A DNA stretch of 5,232 bases from Spirochaetales bacterium (GTDB lineage: Bacteria; Spirochaetota; Spirochaetia; Treponematales; Rectinemataceae), in NCBI GenBank assembly GCA_015657395.1, contig JADLKI010000001.1, forward strand, positions 110,389 through 115,620, in the 5' to 3' direction. Shown one piece after another: positions 1 through 5,232 of the stretch. The number at the start of each line of letters is the position of its first letter. Within the stretch, counting starts at the first letter, position 1. Made by a program: the position numbers and the translations under genes. The notes under the pieces were generated by a model. It worked only from the letters and a program-made list of their open reading frames with translations. It was not told where the DNA came from and did no database searches.

Positions 1-315
1 ATGGTCAGGATTACGGGCAGGAAAGATATTGCCCGGTATATCGCAGCGCCGGCAGAGATGCCGGATGAAGTCGAATACATCGACCGAAAGACCGCGCTCT
101 TCGAGTTTCTGATGATGGGGTTCAGGACGGTCCGCGGCGTGAACACAGAGAGGATAGCTTCGCTGTTCGGTGTCGATGTGGCGCAGATTATCCCTGCTTC
201 GCTTGCGCGGTGGCAGCGTGAAATTGTTCGCGGGGAGCATCACATTGCCCTAAAGCCGCGCAATTTTGATATTCTGAACCGTTTTCTGGTTGAATGCCTT
301 GAAGAATTGGGCTAA
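1..315 (+). CDS. HemW-like radical SAM protein (coproporphyrinogen III oxidase-like), C-terminal part
   Basis: These 104 codons look like the C-terminal HemN_C domain of the HemN/HemW family. The visible signature is FEFLMMGFRTVRGV at residues 34-47, followed by a short helix-turn-helix-like stretch (TERIASLFGVDV) and a terminal segment KPRNFDILNRFL ending in acidic residues. HemW proteins are radical-SAM, iron-sulfur, heme-binding proteins of roughly 380 residues, proposed to be heme chaperones in the cytoplasm. The CxxxCxxC cluster and the SAM barrel are absent here because they would lie before base 1. The ATG at base 1 is therefore probably an internal Met codon, and the true start is upstream of the window. 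The gene ends with TAA at 313-315, 10 bases before the next gene on the same strand. Assignment to HemW and not HemN is inferred from the domain's style; the enzymatic role cannot be judged from this fragment. Confidence 0.75.
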   Translation: MVRITGRKDIARYIAAPAEMPDEVEYIDRKTALFEFLMMGFRTVRGVNTERIASLFGVDVAQIIPASLARWQREIVRGEHHIALKPRNFDILNRFLVECLEELG

Positions 316-319
316 GGGG
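314..319 (+). promoter_or_regulatory. Ribosome binding site deciding the start at 326
   Basis: AAGGGG overlaps the TAA stop of the preceding gene and lies six bases before the ATG at 326. This supports the 326 start over the in-frame ATG at 290, which lies inside the upstream gene and has no comparable purine-rich site. Confidence 0.55.
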
Positions 320-325
320 TCCTGG

Positions 326-1597
326 ATGGCAGGTTTTCAGTATGCGGTCGTCGCTTCAATTCTGCATGACGAACTGCAGAAGCGAGAATTGCTGGGCGCC
401 TTTGAGAAGGCACTGGAAAAGGCCGGCGGAGAGCTGGAGAGCCTTGGGTCGCAGCGTATTCGCCCGAGAAACGCCGCGCTTCCGCTTTTTGTCTTTGTGC
501 TCACGGGAGGCACCGAGGCCGAGGCTATGCAGCTCATTGTGCAGGAGAAGATGCTGGAGCGGGGAGAACCCGTCGTGCTGCTGGCGCACCCCTCGCAGAA
601 TTCGCTGCCGGCGTCCCTCGAAATCCTCGCAAAAGTGAAGCAGGATGGCGGCAGAGGCCTGATCCTGCAGGCCGACGCCGCAGGCGTCTTTGACGAGAAG
701 TCCCTGGACGACATCGTCGCGGTCACTCAGAGCATGAAGGCGATGCGCGCCTGCCGTATCGGCGTCGTGGGCAAGCCTTCGGATTGGCTCATCGCCTCTC
801 ACCACGGCGCGGAGGCGGTGAAAAAGTCATGGGGCCCCGAGCTCAAGGATATTCCTTTTGAAGAGCTGCTGGAGAGCATCCGGGAAATCCGCGCCAGGCC
901 CGAAGAGAACATCAGCCTGCCCAGCCTGAGAGAGAAAGCCGAATTCTATACCGAAGCGGATGAGGCCGACATGCGCAAATCGATGGAAATCCTGTATGCC
1001 CTCAAAACCCTGGTCGCCAGGTACGCGCTGGATGCCTTCACGCTGCGGTGTTTCGATCTGGTATTGCAGGACCGGAGCACGGGCTGCCTGGCGCTCTCCG
1101 CGCTCGCGGATGAAGGGATCGACGCAGGCTGCGAGGGAGATATTCCGTCCATCGTCGGGCTGCACTGGGTTCGCTCCCTCACCGGAGAGACAGGCTGGAT
1201 GGCCAATCCCTCGAGGATCACGGTTCAAAAAGAGAGCGACAGCGCGGAGATGCTCATCGCGCACTGCACCGCGCCCCGCTCGGTGCTGTCGGGATATGGC
1301 CTGCGCAGTCACTTCGAATCTGGCCTCGGAGTGGCGATCGCGGGCATTGTTCCCGGAGGCGATGTGACGCTCGTGAGAATAGGGGGCAAAAATCTCGAAA
1401 GAGTATGGTTTTCGCCTGCCCAGGTGACCGCAAGCCCCCGCAAAGAGGGCCTGTGCAGGACCCAGGCGGTCCTCAGGATGCCGGCAGACAAGGCCCGGGA
1501 ACTGCTCTCCGATCCGCTCGGCAATCATCTTGTGATGATCCGGGGCGACTGGACGGAACGGATTTCCGCATACCTGCAGCTGTGGAAGAGGCCATAG
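326..1597 (+). CDS. L-fucose/L-arabinose isomerase-like family protein
   Basis: This 423-residue protein resembles the C-terminal half and overall fold of the FucI/AraA isomerase family, whose members interconvert aldoses and ketoses with a divalent metal in the cytoplasm. The N-terminal half is alpha/beta, with LFVFVLTGGTEAEA near 54-67 and GVVGKPSDWL at 146-155. The diagnostic region is LRCFDLVLQ at 240-248, then CLALSALADEG followed by GCEGDI at 268-273, HCTAP at 313-317, GLRSHFESG at 325-333, VTLVRIGG at 347-354 and GNHLVMIRGD at 399-408. Glu270, His313 and His401 are the likely metal or substrate residues by analogy with FucI. The stretch WMANPS (291-296) has Asn where an Asp may be the metal ligand in true isomerases, so isomerase activity is uncertain. 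The protein is shorter than E. coli FucI (about 590 residues) and matches the shorter FucI-like relatives. There is no signal peptide. I chose the start at 326 for its ribosome binding site. The substrate is unknown. Confidence 0.75.
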   Translation: MAGFQYAVVASILHDELQKRELLGAFEKALEKAGGELESLGSQRIRPRNAALPLFVFVLTGGTEAEAMQLIVQEKMLERGEPVVLLAHPSQNSLPASLEILAKVKQDGGRGLILQADAAGVFDEKSLDDIVAVTQSMKAMRACRIGVVGKPSDWLIASHHGAEAVKKSWGPELKDIPFEELLESIREIRARPEENISLPSLREKAEFYTEADEADMRKSMEILYALKTLVARYALDAFTLRCFDLVLQDRSTGCLALSALADEGIDAGCEGDIPSIVGLHWVRSLTGETGWMANPSRITVQKESDSAEMLIAHCTAPRSVLSGYGLRSHFESGLGVAIAGIVPGGDVTLVRIGGKNLERVWFSPAQVTASPRKEGLCRTQAVLRMPADKARELLSDPLGNHLVMIRGDWTERISAYLQLWKRP

Positions 1598-1626
1598 GAC
1601 CAGGCAGAGGGCGCTCTTTCCCGGTC
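1598..1626. terminator. Possible weak hairpin between convergent genes
   Basis: The 27-base gap between the two convergent stop codons holds nested inverted repeats: GACC at 1598-1601 with GGTC at 1623-1626, and AGAG at 1606-1609 with CTCT at 1614-1617 around a GGCG loop. Only CTCTTT on the plus strand resembles a T-tract, so a bidirectional terminator is possible but weakly supported. Confidence 0.2.
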
Positions 1627-2233
1627 ACACGAAAAAGTCGTAGTTCGATCGGATGTGCTCGGCAAAACCTTCCTGAAAAGATATATTTGCCTTTTTTTCC
1701 GTGGCGATTGTGCTGGGAGGTCCGTGACCAGGGAATATCACCGTATTGCCCGGCAGAGAAAAAAGCTTCTGCCGTATGCGGGCGATGAGCGCGTTTGTAT
1801 TGAATGTGCTGTTTGTTTTGCCAATCAGCCCCGCGTGGAGCGCGTCGCCGGTGAAGAGAAAAAGCTCCGTAAGCAGGTATACGATCGAATCCTGGGAATG
1901 CCCGGGAACCGCGATGGCCCTGATTTCGTAGCCGGCTTCCTCGAAGATGTCTCCGTCCCTCACTTTTCTGCACTGGAAGCCCAAAAGCTTGGCATCGGAG
2001 GCGTAAATCGTGGGGCTGTAGATTTTCATGATCGTCGACAGACCGTTGATGTGGTGCGTGTGGTCGTGGGTGATGAGTATGCCACTGACATCGAAATGGT
2101 GCTGCTCGATTTTTTCGATCATTGTCGGTGTGAGCTCGGCAGGGTCCACCACCAGCGCCTTCCCTGAATCTTCATTGCCGACGATGTAGCTGTTTGCAAA
2201 TCCAAAAATGGAATAGTGCTGATAGACTTTCAT
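1625..2233 (-). CDS. MBL-fold metallo-hydrolase (glyoxalase II-like) with altered metal motif
   Basis: This 202-residue protein has the metallo-beta-lactamase fold, like small glyoxalase II-type hydrolases that use one or two zinc or iron ions to hydrolyse esters or thioesters. The signatures are NSYIVGN near 14-20, LVVDPAE at 27-33, the metal loop THDHTHH at 55-61, PGHSQDS at 110-116, LFTGDALHAG at 126-135 and IFPGHGPPSTIATE at 166-179. Predicted ligands are His56, His58 and His112 for one metal, bridging Asp130, and His61 and His170 for the second. The canonical HxHxDH motif reads HDHTHH here, so the site-2 Asp is His60. The start at 2233 gives MKVYQHYSIFGFANSY, typical of the family's first strand. 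An upstream in-frame start at 2413 would add 60 residues antisense to nothing familiar and lies inside the preceding gene. Its ATG overlaps the TGA of the upstream pentapeptide gene as ATGA, implying translational coupling. No signal peptide; probably cytoplasmic. The substrate is unknown. Confidence 0.85.
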   Translation of the reverse strand: MKVYQHYSIFGFANSYIVGNEDSGKALVVDPAELTPTMIEKIEQHHFDVSGILITHDHTHHINGLSTIMKIYSPTIYASDAKLLGFQCRKVRDGDIFEEAGYEIRAIAVPGHSQDSIVYLLTELFLFTGDALHAGLIGKTNSTFNTNALIARIRQKLFSLPGNTVIFPGHGPPSTIATEKKANISFQEGFAEHIRSNYDFFV

Positions 2234-2828
2234 AGGTACAGGTGCTCCAGGTCTCGGACGGCCTCTGCAATATTCGACCCTGAAAACGTGACCTTCACTT
2301 CTTTTGAAGGGATGTAGAATGCGCGCTTGAAATCGCAGTTGTCGAAGCTCACCGTGTTCAGATCGCACAACAAAAACCTTGAATTGTACAAATTTGAGCC
2401 TGAAAATGTACAATCCACAAGATTCGATCCGTCGAAGTTGACCTGAATCAGCTCGGAGTTTTCGAAGCTACAGTCCATGAATGCGGACGTTCCAAAGGAA
2501 CAGAAATCGATGTCTGAGCCGGAAAAATCGCAGGAAACAAAGCTTGAGTGGTCAAGAAAGCAGAGGTGGAGAGAGGTCCCGTGAACATCGACTGCTGAAT
2601 TTTCACGTTCCTGAAGGAACAGCCCACAAATCGGTACCGCGAAAAATCCAGGCCGACAAGCGAAGCATCATCGAACACTCTGTTGAGGATAATGTTTTGG
2701 GCCTGCAATTCCTGCATCGATTTCTGCATCCGTTCGGGATAGTCCTTGAGATGCCGATAGCAGAGACTCTCGAGGGAGAATGCCGGCCTCTTGCAGCCTT
2801 CAACACTACACGGTGTGACCTTGAACAT
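2230..2828 (-). pseudogene. Pentapeptide-repeat protein with zinc-finger-like N-terminus, frameshifted
   Basis: Two overlapping reading frames make one protein. The first runs from ATG at 2828 to about 2577 (84 residues) and the second from 2577 to the TGA at 2230 (115 residues). Restoring one base in the GGG run (plus-strand CCC at 2578-2580) gives a continuous 199-residue protein. Residues 7-25 (CSVEGCKRPAFSLESLCYRH, C-x4-C-x9-C-x2-H) resemble the small zinc-binding motif seen in some phage and HNH-associated proteins. From about residue 48 to 187 the sequence falls into some 28 pentads ending in F, L or I, for example VGLDF, VGCSF, VSCDF, SGSDI, VDCTF and SGSNL. Such repeats fold as a right-handed quadrilateral beta-helix; known members include gyrase-protecting DNA mimics, but most have no known function. 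Cys recurs at the inward-facing third position of pentads. The shift may be a real mutation or an assembly error. No clear ribosome binding site is seen before 2828, and an in-frame TGA about 36 bases upstream limits the start. The gene couples to the MBL gene by ATGA. Confidence 0.8.
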
Positions 2829-2867
2829 ATAGTCATAGCCTATATGATAGTGCCCGGCGCCTCAAGA

Positions 2868-2880
2868 TGGCCGGCGGCCA
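2868..2880 (-). other. Short GC-rich inverted repeat after the hydrolase-like gene
   Basis: TGGCCGCCGGCCA (minus strand) can form a five-base-pair stem with a GCC loop, three bases beyond the TGA of the 557-residue gene. No T-tract follows, so it is not a convincing intrinsic terminator. It could slow transcription or trim the transcript between this gene and the pentapeptide gene 55 bases downstream. Confidence 0.3.
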
Positions 2881-2883
2881 ATG

Positions 2884-4557
2884 TCATCCTCCAAGATTAC
2901 GAAGGATACGCTCCGCATCGGCCTTGAACCTGAATACTCTTTCCCCGTCGAGGCACCATTCAACGACATTGGCGAAGCCTTTGCCCTGGATGCCGCTTTT
3001 CAAAGCCTCCGCATGGGATGTAAAAGGTTCCAGCGTCGCCAAGGCCGCATCGATATCGGCGCGTCTCAATGTTCTTCTTGCCTTCTCGATGAGAAATACC
3101 GTATGTGCCTGATCGCGCATGATACAAGTGTAAAGCACATAGAAATGATTCAGGAATTCGAAATAACGGGCAATTTCTTCGGATACCCCCAGCCTGTCGA
3201 CCTCGACCAGCGTGGAGAGCGATTCGGCAAGGGCCACTCCTTCCTCTTTTTCCCGGAAGATGAGGGCGATGTTCTCGTCCGTCGGCTCGACGAGGCGTGA
3301 GGCTTCTGGATCCCATTCGTCCCGTCCGTGGAAGCGGACCATCATGTTGTATCCCATGTCCACTCTGTCGAAGGGTTGGGCATTCTCTTGAAATACATGC
3401 CCACGCACATAGATTGTTTTTTCCAGCACTTTCCATGATCGCTTCATGTACTCGGACAGCTGGGTCAGAGCTTTTTCTCCGCGGGGAACACAGGGGTTCT
3501 GCGGAAAAGTGTGGTGCCTGAGTGGGGTGTACAGACCTTCATTGAGCCAGGCCCGGTAGATGTCTTCAGTCGGAGTGTCGACGTCGGCACTGAGCATTGC
3601 GCCTGCAATCAGGTTGAGCAGATTGAAAGAGCGGAACACACTGCCTTCGCTGATGATCTCCCAATCGGTCCGCAGCATCACCCCGCTCGCGCCACGAGTC
3701 AGATATCGCTGCATACGCCCCTGCATGTCTTCCACGACACTGCACGGTAGCACGCCAAGGCCGAAATATTGGCCCCAGGTATCGTATTCGATCCATTGAC
3801 GCAGATGTCCACACTGTCCAACCGCTGGATTATCGGGAAAGGTCGGATAGTAGTCGTGGGGAGTTTTCTTCAACGCCATAATGATATCGTCCGACACGTC
3901 GCCGGCTGCATCCACCATGGCGTGCTGGTGGTCCCTCGTGTACGCGAAATCGCGGACGATCAAACGCTTGCCTTTTTCCGCAAGAGGGCGATACATAGCT
4001 TGAATGAGTTGCCTGTACCACACATCGATATCGTAGGTTCTGCACCGGTCGCATACGCATCCGTTGGCAGCAAGGGATACCATACTCTCCCTCGTTCCCG
4101 GACTCACAATAATTCCCGCGACAGAAGGGAAGGTAGCCACAAACTCTCGCACCTTCTCCTCAAGAAATTCCCACCAGAATGCCTCGGTGGGGCAGACGGC
4201 CCCATTCTCTTTCCGGAGAAAGGGAAACAGTTCCACTATTTCGGCTGGATAATACAGCTCTTTCACTTCCGCATAGAACTCCAGACCCGCTTCCCTGCAC
4301 CGAGCCAGCACGTCGTTGATATAGTAGTGGTTGTTTATGAGCGTCGCGTCGCGCACCGGCCACCGTGCAAGGCTTAAATCTTTGTCGAAATACTTTGCGG
4401 GAAGAACTAGGCGGTCCAACAGATCGTTGCAGTGGAAAATGAGTCCCGTGAGGCGGTATTTATGGGCAAACTGGATTGCCATGTCGACATGGCTCATATT
4501 CCACATGGCAGCCGAATGTATTTCCAGCAACCTGTCAGTATAATCGTATGACTGCAT
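2884..4557 (-). CDS. Glycoside hydrolase-like protein (alpha-glucuronidase/DUF4838-like TIM barrel), family unassigned
   Basis: This 557-residue protein is not one I can name. It reads like a beta/alpha-barrel glycoside hydrolase: an N-terminal strand LTGLIFHCNDLLDRL (36-50), then GLEFYAEVKELYYP (91-104), VCPTEAFWWEFLEEKV (121-136), VAGIIVSPGTRES (146-158), the Cys cluster CVCDRC (167-172), RLIVRDFAY (198-206), KKTPHDYYPTFPDNP (230-244), QWIEYDTWGQYFGLG (254-268) and GVMLRTDWE (292-300). The order of PTEAFWWEF, a short Cys-x-Cys-x-x-Cys and a later acidic strand end recalls GH67 alpha-glucuronidases and DUF4838 proteins. The C-terminal part (about 360-557) looks helical. Glu257, Asp259, Asp298 and Glu300 are candidate acidic catalytic residues, but I cannot choose among them. 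There is no signal peptide, so it probably acts in the cytoplasm on an imported compound. It lies 55 bases downstream of a transporter binding protein on the same strand, which supports a catabolic role. The start at 4557 has a good GGAG site. Any specific substrate would be a guess. Confidence 0.6.
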   Translation of the reverse strand: MQSYDYTDRLLEIHSAAMWNMSHVDMAIQFAHKYRLTGLIFHCNDLLDRLVLPAKYFDKDLSLARWPVRDATLINNHYYINDVLARCREAGLEFYAEVKELYYPAEIVELFPFLRKENGAVCPTEAFWWEFLEEKVREFVATFPSVAGIIVSPGTRESMVSLAANGCVCDRCRTYDIDVWYRQLIQAMYRPLAEKGKRLIVRDFAYTRDHQHAMVDAAGDVSDDIIMALKKTPHDYYPTFPDNPAVGQCGHLRQWIEYDTWGQYFGLGVLPCSVVEDMQGRMQRYLTRGASGVMLRTDWEIISEGSVFRSFNLLNLIAGAMLSADVDTPTEDIYRAWLNEGLYTPLRHHTFPQNPCVPRGEKALTQLSEYMKRSWKVLEKTIYVRGHVFQENAQPFDRVDMGYNMMVRFHGRDEWDPEASRLVEPTDENIALIFREKEEGVALAESLSTLVEVDRLGVSEEIARYFEFLNHFYVLYTCIMRDQAHTVFLIEKARRTLRRADIDAALATLEPFTSHAEALKSGIQGKGFANVVEWCLDGERVFRFKADAERILRNLGG

Positions 4558-4566
4558 GATACTTTT

Positions 4567-4570
4567 CTCC
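4567..4570 (-). promoter_or_regulatory. Ribosome binding site of the hydrolase-like gene
   Basis: On the minus strand AAAGGGAGAAAAGTATC precedes the ATG at 4557. The GGAG core lies nine bases from the start codon, a normal spacing, and supports this start. Confidence 0.6.
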
Positions 4571-4582
4571 CTTTCTCCGTCG

Positions 4583-4599
4583 GATGCAAAACCTGCATC
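4583..4599. promoter_or_regulatory. Perfect 6-5-6 inverted repeat in the intercistronic gap
   Basis: The 55 bases between the transporter binding-protein gene and the hydrolase-like gene contain GATGCAGGTTTTGCATC (minus strand). Two perfect six-base arms flank a five-base spacer. It may be an operator for a dimeric regulator or an mRNA hairpin that sets differential expression. It sits just before the ribosome binding site of the downstream gene. No T-tract follows on the minus strand, so it does not look like a terminator for the upstream gene. Confidence 0.4.
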
Positions 4600-4612
4600 G
4601 CGTTGTTAGCCG

Positions 4613-5232
4613 CTATTGAACGGACAATCTATCCTTTAGAGTTTCAATCACATGACGGAAGTTGTTCGCCGTATCCATCCATTTCTTTTTATATGCCTCG
4701 GAATTGAGGAACCTGACTTCGAAGCCGAGAGCCTCGATGCCGGCTCGCACTTTGGGATCCTGTAGAGCTTTTTCCATGGCAGATTCCAGATATGCGAGCG
4801 CTTTGGGGTCCATATTCTTTGGGCCGCCGCAGCCCTGCCAGAGCTCCGAGACGATGTCGTAGCCCTGTTCCCTGGCTGTGGGGACATCCTTAAAGAGTTT
4901 GTTGGACATCCGCTGCGTGCCAAACACTGCGATGCACCTCAGGGCCCCCGATTCGATATGGGGGATACATTCGGTCGGAGCCTGGACTGTTACATCGATG
5001 TGCTTGCCCAGGAGCGCCGCGACGGCGGGGGAGCCTCCGTCAAAGATGATCGTTTTGATATCCGACTTCACCATCAGTGCAAGCAACTCCATTTCCAAAT
5101 GCGTCGCGCTCGAGGCCGCCGCAGCCCCGCTGATCAGCTTGTTCGGTGCCGCAGCGATGGCATTGGCTAAGTCTTTTAGACTGTGATATGGAGAATCAGA
5201 CCGAACCACACACACATAGGGCACTTCTCCCA
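4613..5232 (-). CDS. Tripartite tricarboxylate transporter (Bug/TctC-like) substrate-binding protein, C-terminal part
   Basis: This is the C-terminal 205 residues of a Bug-family periplasmic (or lipid-anchored) solute-binding protein. Family members are about 320 residues and feed a TctA/TctB membrane pair that imports carboxylates such as citrate, by an ion-driven mechanism. Typical segments are VPYVCVVRSDSPYHSLKDL near the window edge, then the motif LISGAAAASSATHLEMELL, IIFDGGSPAVAALLGKHIDV and, most diagnostic, HIESGALRCIAVFGTQR followed by DVPTAREQGYDIV. The C-terminal region carries the usual AYLESAMEKALQDPKVRAGIEALGFE helix pair. The reading frame stays open to the window's end. The GTG at 5224 is an internal Val codon and not a start, because the preceding codons (Gly-Glu) fit the family. 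The signal peptide and first domain lie outside. The ligand cannot be told. TctA and TctB are not in this window and could be upstream or elsewhere. Confidence 0.9.
   Translation of the reverse strand, partial: GEVPYVCVVRSDSPYHSLKDLANAIAAAPNKLISGAAAASSATHLEMELLALMVKSDIKTIIFDGGSPAVAALLGKHIDVTVQAPTECIPHIESGALRCIAVFGTQRMSNKLFKDVPTAREQGYDIVSELWQGCGGPKNMDPKALAYLESAMEKALQDPKVRAGIEALGFEVRFLNSEAYKKKWMDTANNFRHVIETLKDRLSVQ

Noticed and set aside
290..325. Upstream start (ATG at 290) for the FucI-like gene
   Set aside because: It lies inside the HemW-like gene without a clear ribosome binding site. The ATG at 326 follows AAGGGG at proper spacing and gives an N-terminus that begins at the first strand.
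827..1528. Long minus-strand open frame of 233 codons opposite the FucI-like gene
   Set aside because: It lies fully antisense to a gene with clear family motifs. Its translation is Arg/Gly/Pro-rich with no recognisable domain, as expected of a shadow frame in GC-rich coding DNA.
1405..1788. Plus-strand frame crossing from the FucI-like gene into the MBL gene
   Set aside because: It overlaps the ends of two well-supported genes in the wrong frame and strand, and its composition is unlike a real protein.
2570..2585. Programmed -1 ribosomal frameshift at the break in the pentapeptide gene
   Set aside because: The site (ACGGGACC) does not fit an X-XXY-YYZ slippery heptamer. A missing G in a short run is simpler.
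2829..2883. Promoter for the pentapeptide gene in the 55-base gap
   Set aside because: TTGAGG and TATAGG (minus strand) are only 15 bases apart and match the consensus loosely; too weak to annotate.
3769..4377. Plus-strand open frame of 202 codons opposite the hydrolase-like gene
   Set aside because: It is antisense to a 557-residue frame with a good ribosome binding site and plausible fold, and its own translation shows no family motif.
1..5232. tRNA, rRNA, CRISPR arrays, insertion sequences or phage attachment sites
   Set aside because: No direct-repeat arrays, transposase genes, terminal inverted repeats or RNA-like stretches were seen, and coding regions fill almost the whole window.

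Overview
The window reads as bacterial chromosome, moderately GC-rich by eye (not computed), with closely packed genes and no RNA genes, insertion sequences or CRISPR arrays that I can see. The taxonomic hint is weak. The HemN_C segment (FEFLMMGFRT) and the pentapeptide/metallo-beta-lactamase gene pair recall spirochaete (Treponema/Spirochaeta-like) proteins, but that is an impression from memory and not a search result.

Layout: two plus-strand genes (1-1597) converge on a minus-strand series (5232 down to 1625). On the plus strand are the 3' end of a HemW-like radical-SAM gene and, 10 bases later with its own ribosome binding site, a 423-residue protein of the L-fucose/L-arabinose isomerase-like fold. 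On the minus strand, in transcription order, are: the 3' two thirds of a tripartite tricarboxylate transporter (TTT/Bug, TctC-like) substrate-binding protein, which runs off the window; a 557-residue cytoplasmic protein resembling TIM-barrel glycoside hydrolases of the alpha-glucuronidase/DUF4838 kind; a pentapeptide-repeat protein with a zinc-finger-like N-terminus, interrupted by a one-base frameshift; and a metallo-beta-lactamase-fold hydrolase whose ATG overlaps the preceding stop codon as ATGA.

How they may work together: the binding protein and the hydrolase-like protein are co-directional and 55 bases apart, with a perfect 6-5-6 inverted repeat between them. This suggests a small operon that takes up and processes a carboxylated or carbohydrate-derived compound. 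The convergent fucose-isomerase-like gene could act on the same kind of substrate, but nothing in the sequence proves the link. The pentapeptide/MBL pair looks translationally coupled and may be a separate module of unknown role.

The points most worth a second look are the frameshift, which leaves the five-residue register intact once one base is restored; a cysteine ladder at ten-residue spacing inside the pentapeptide helix; the Asp-to-His change in the metal motif of the MBL protein; and the unassigned 557-residue hydrolase-like protein.
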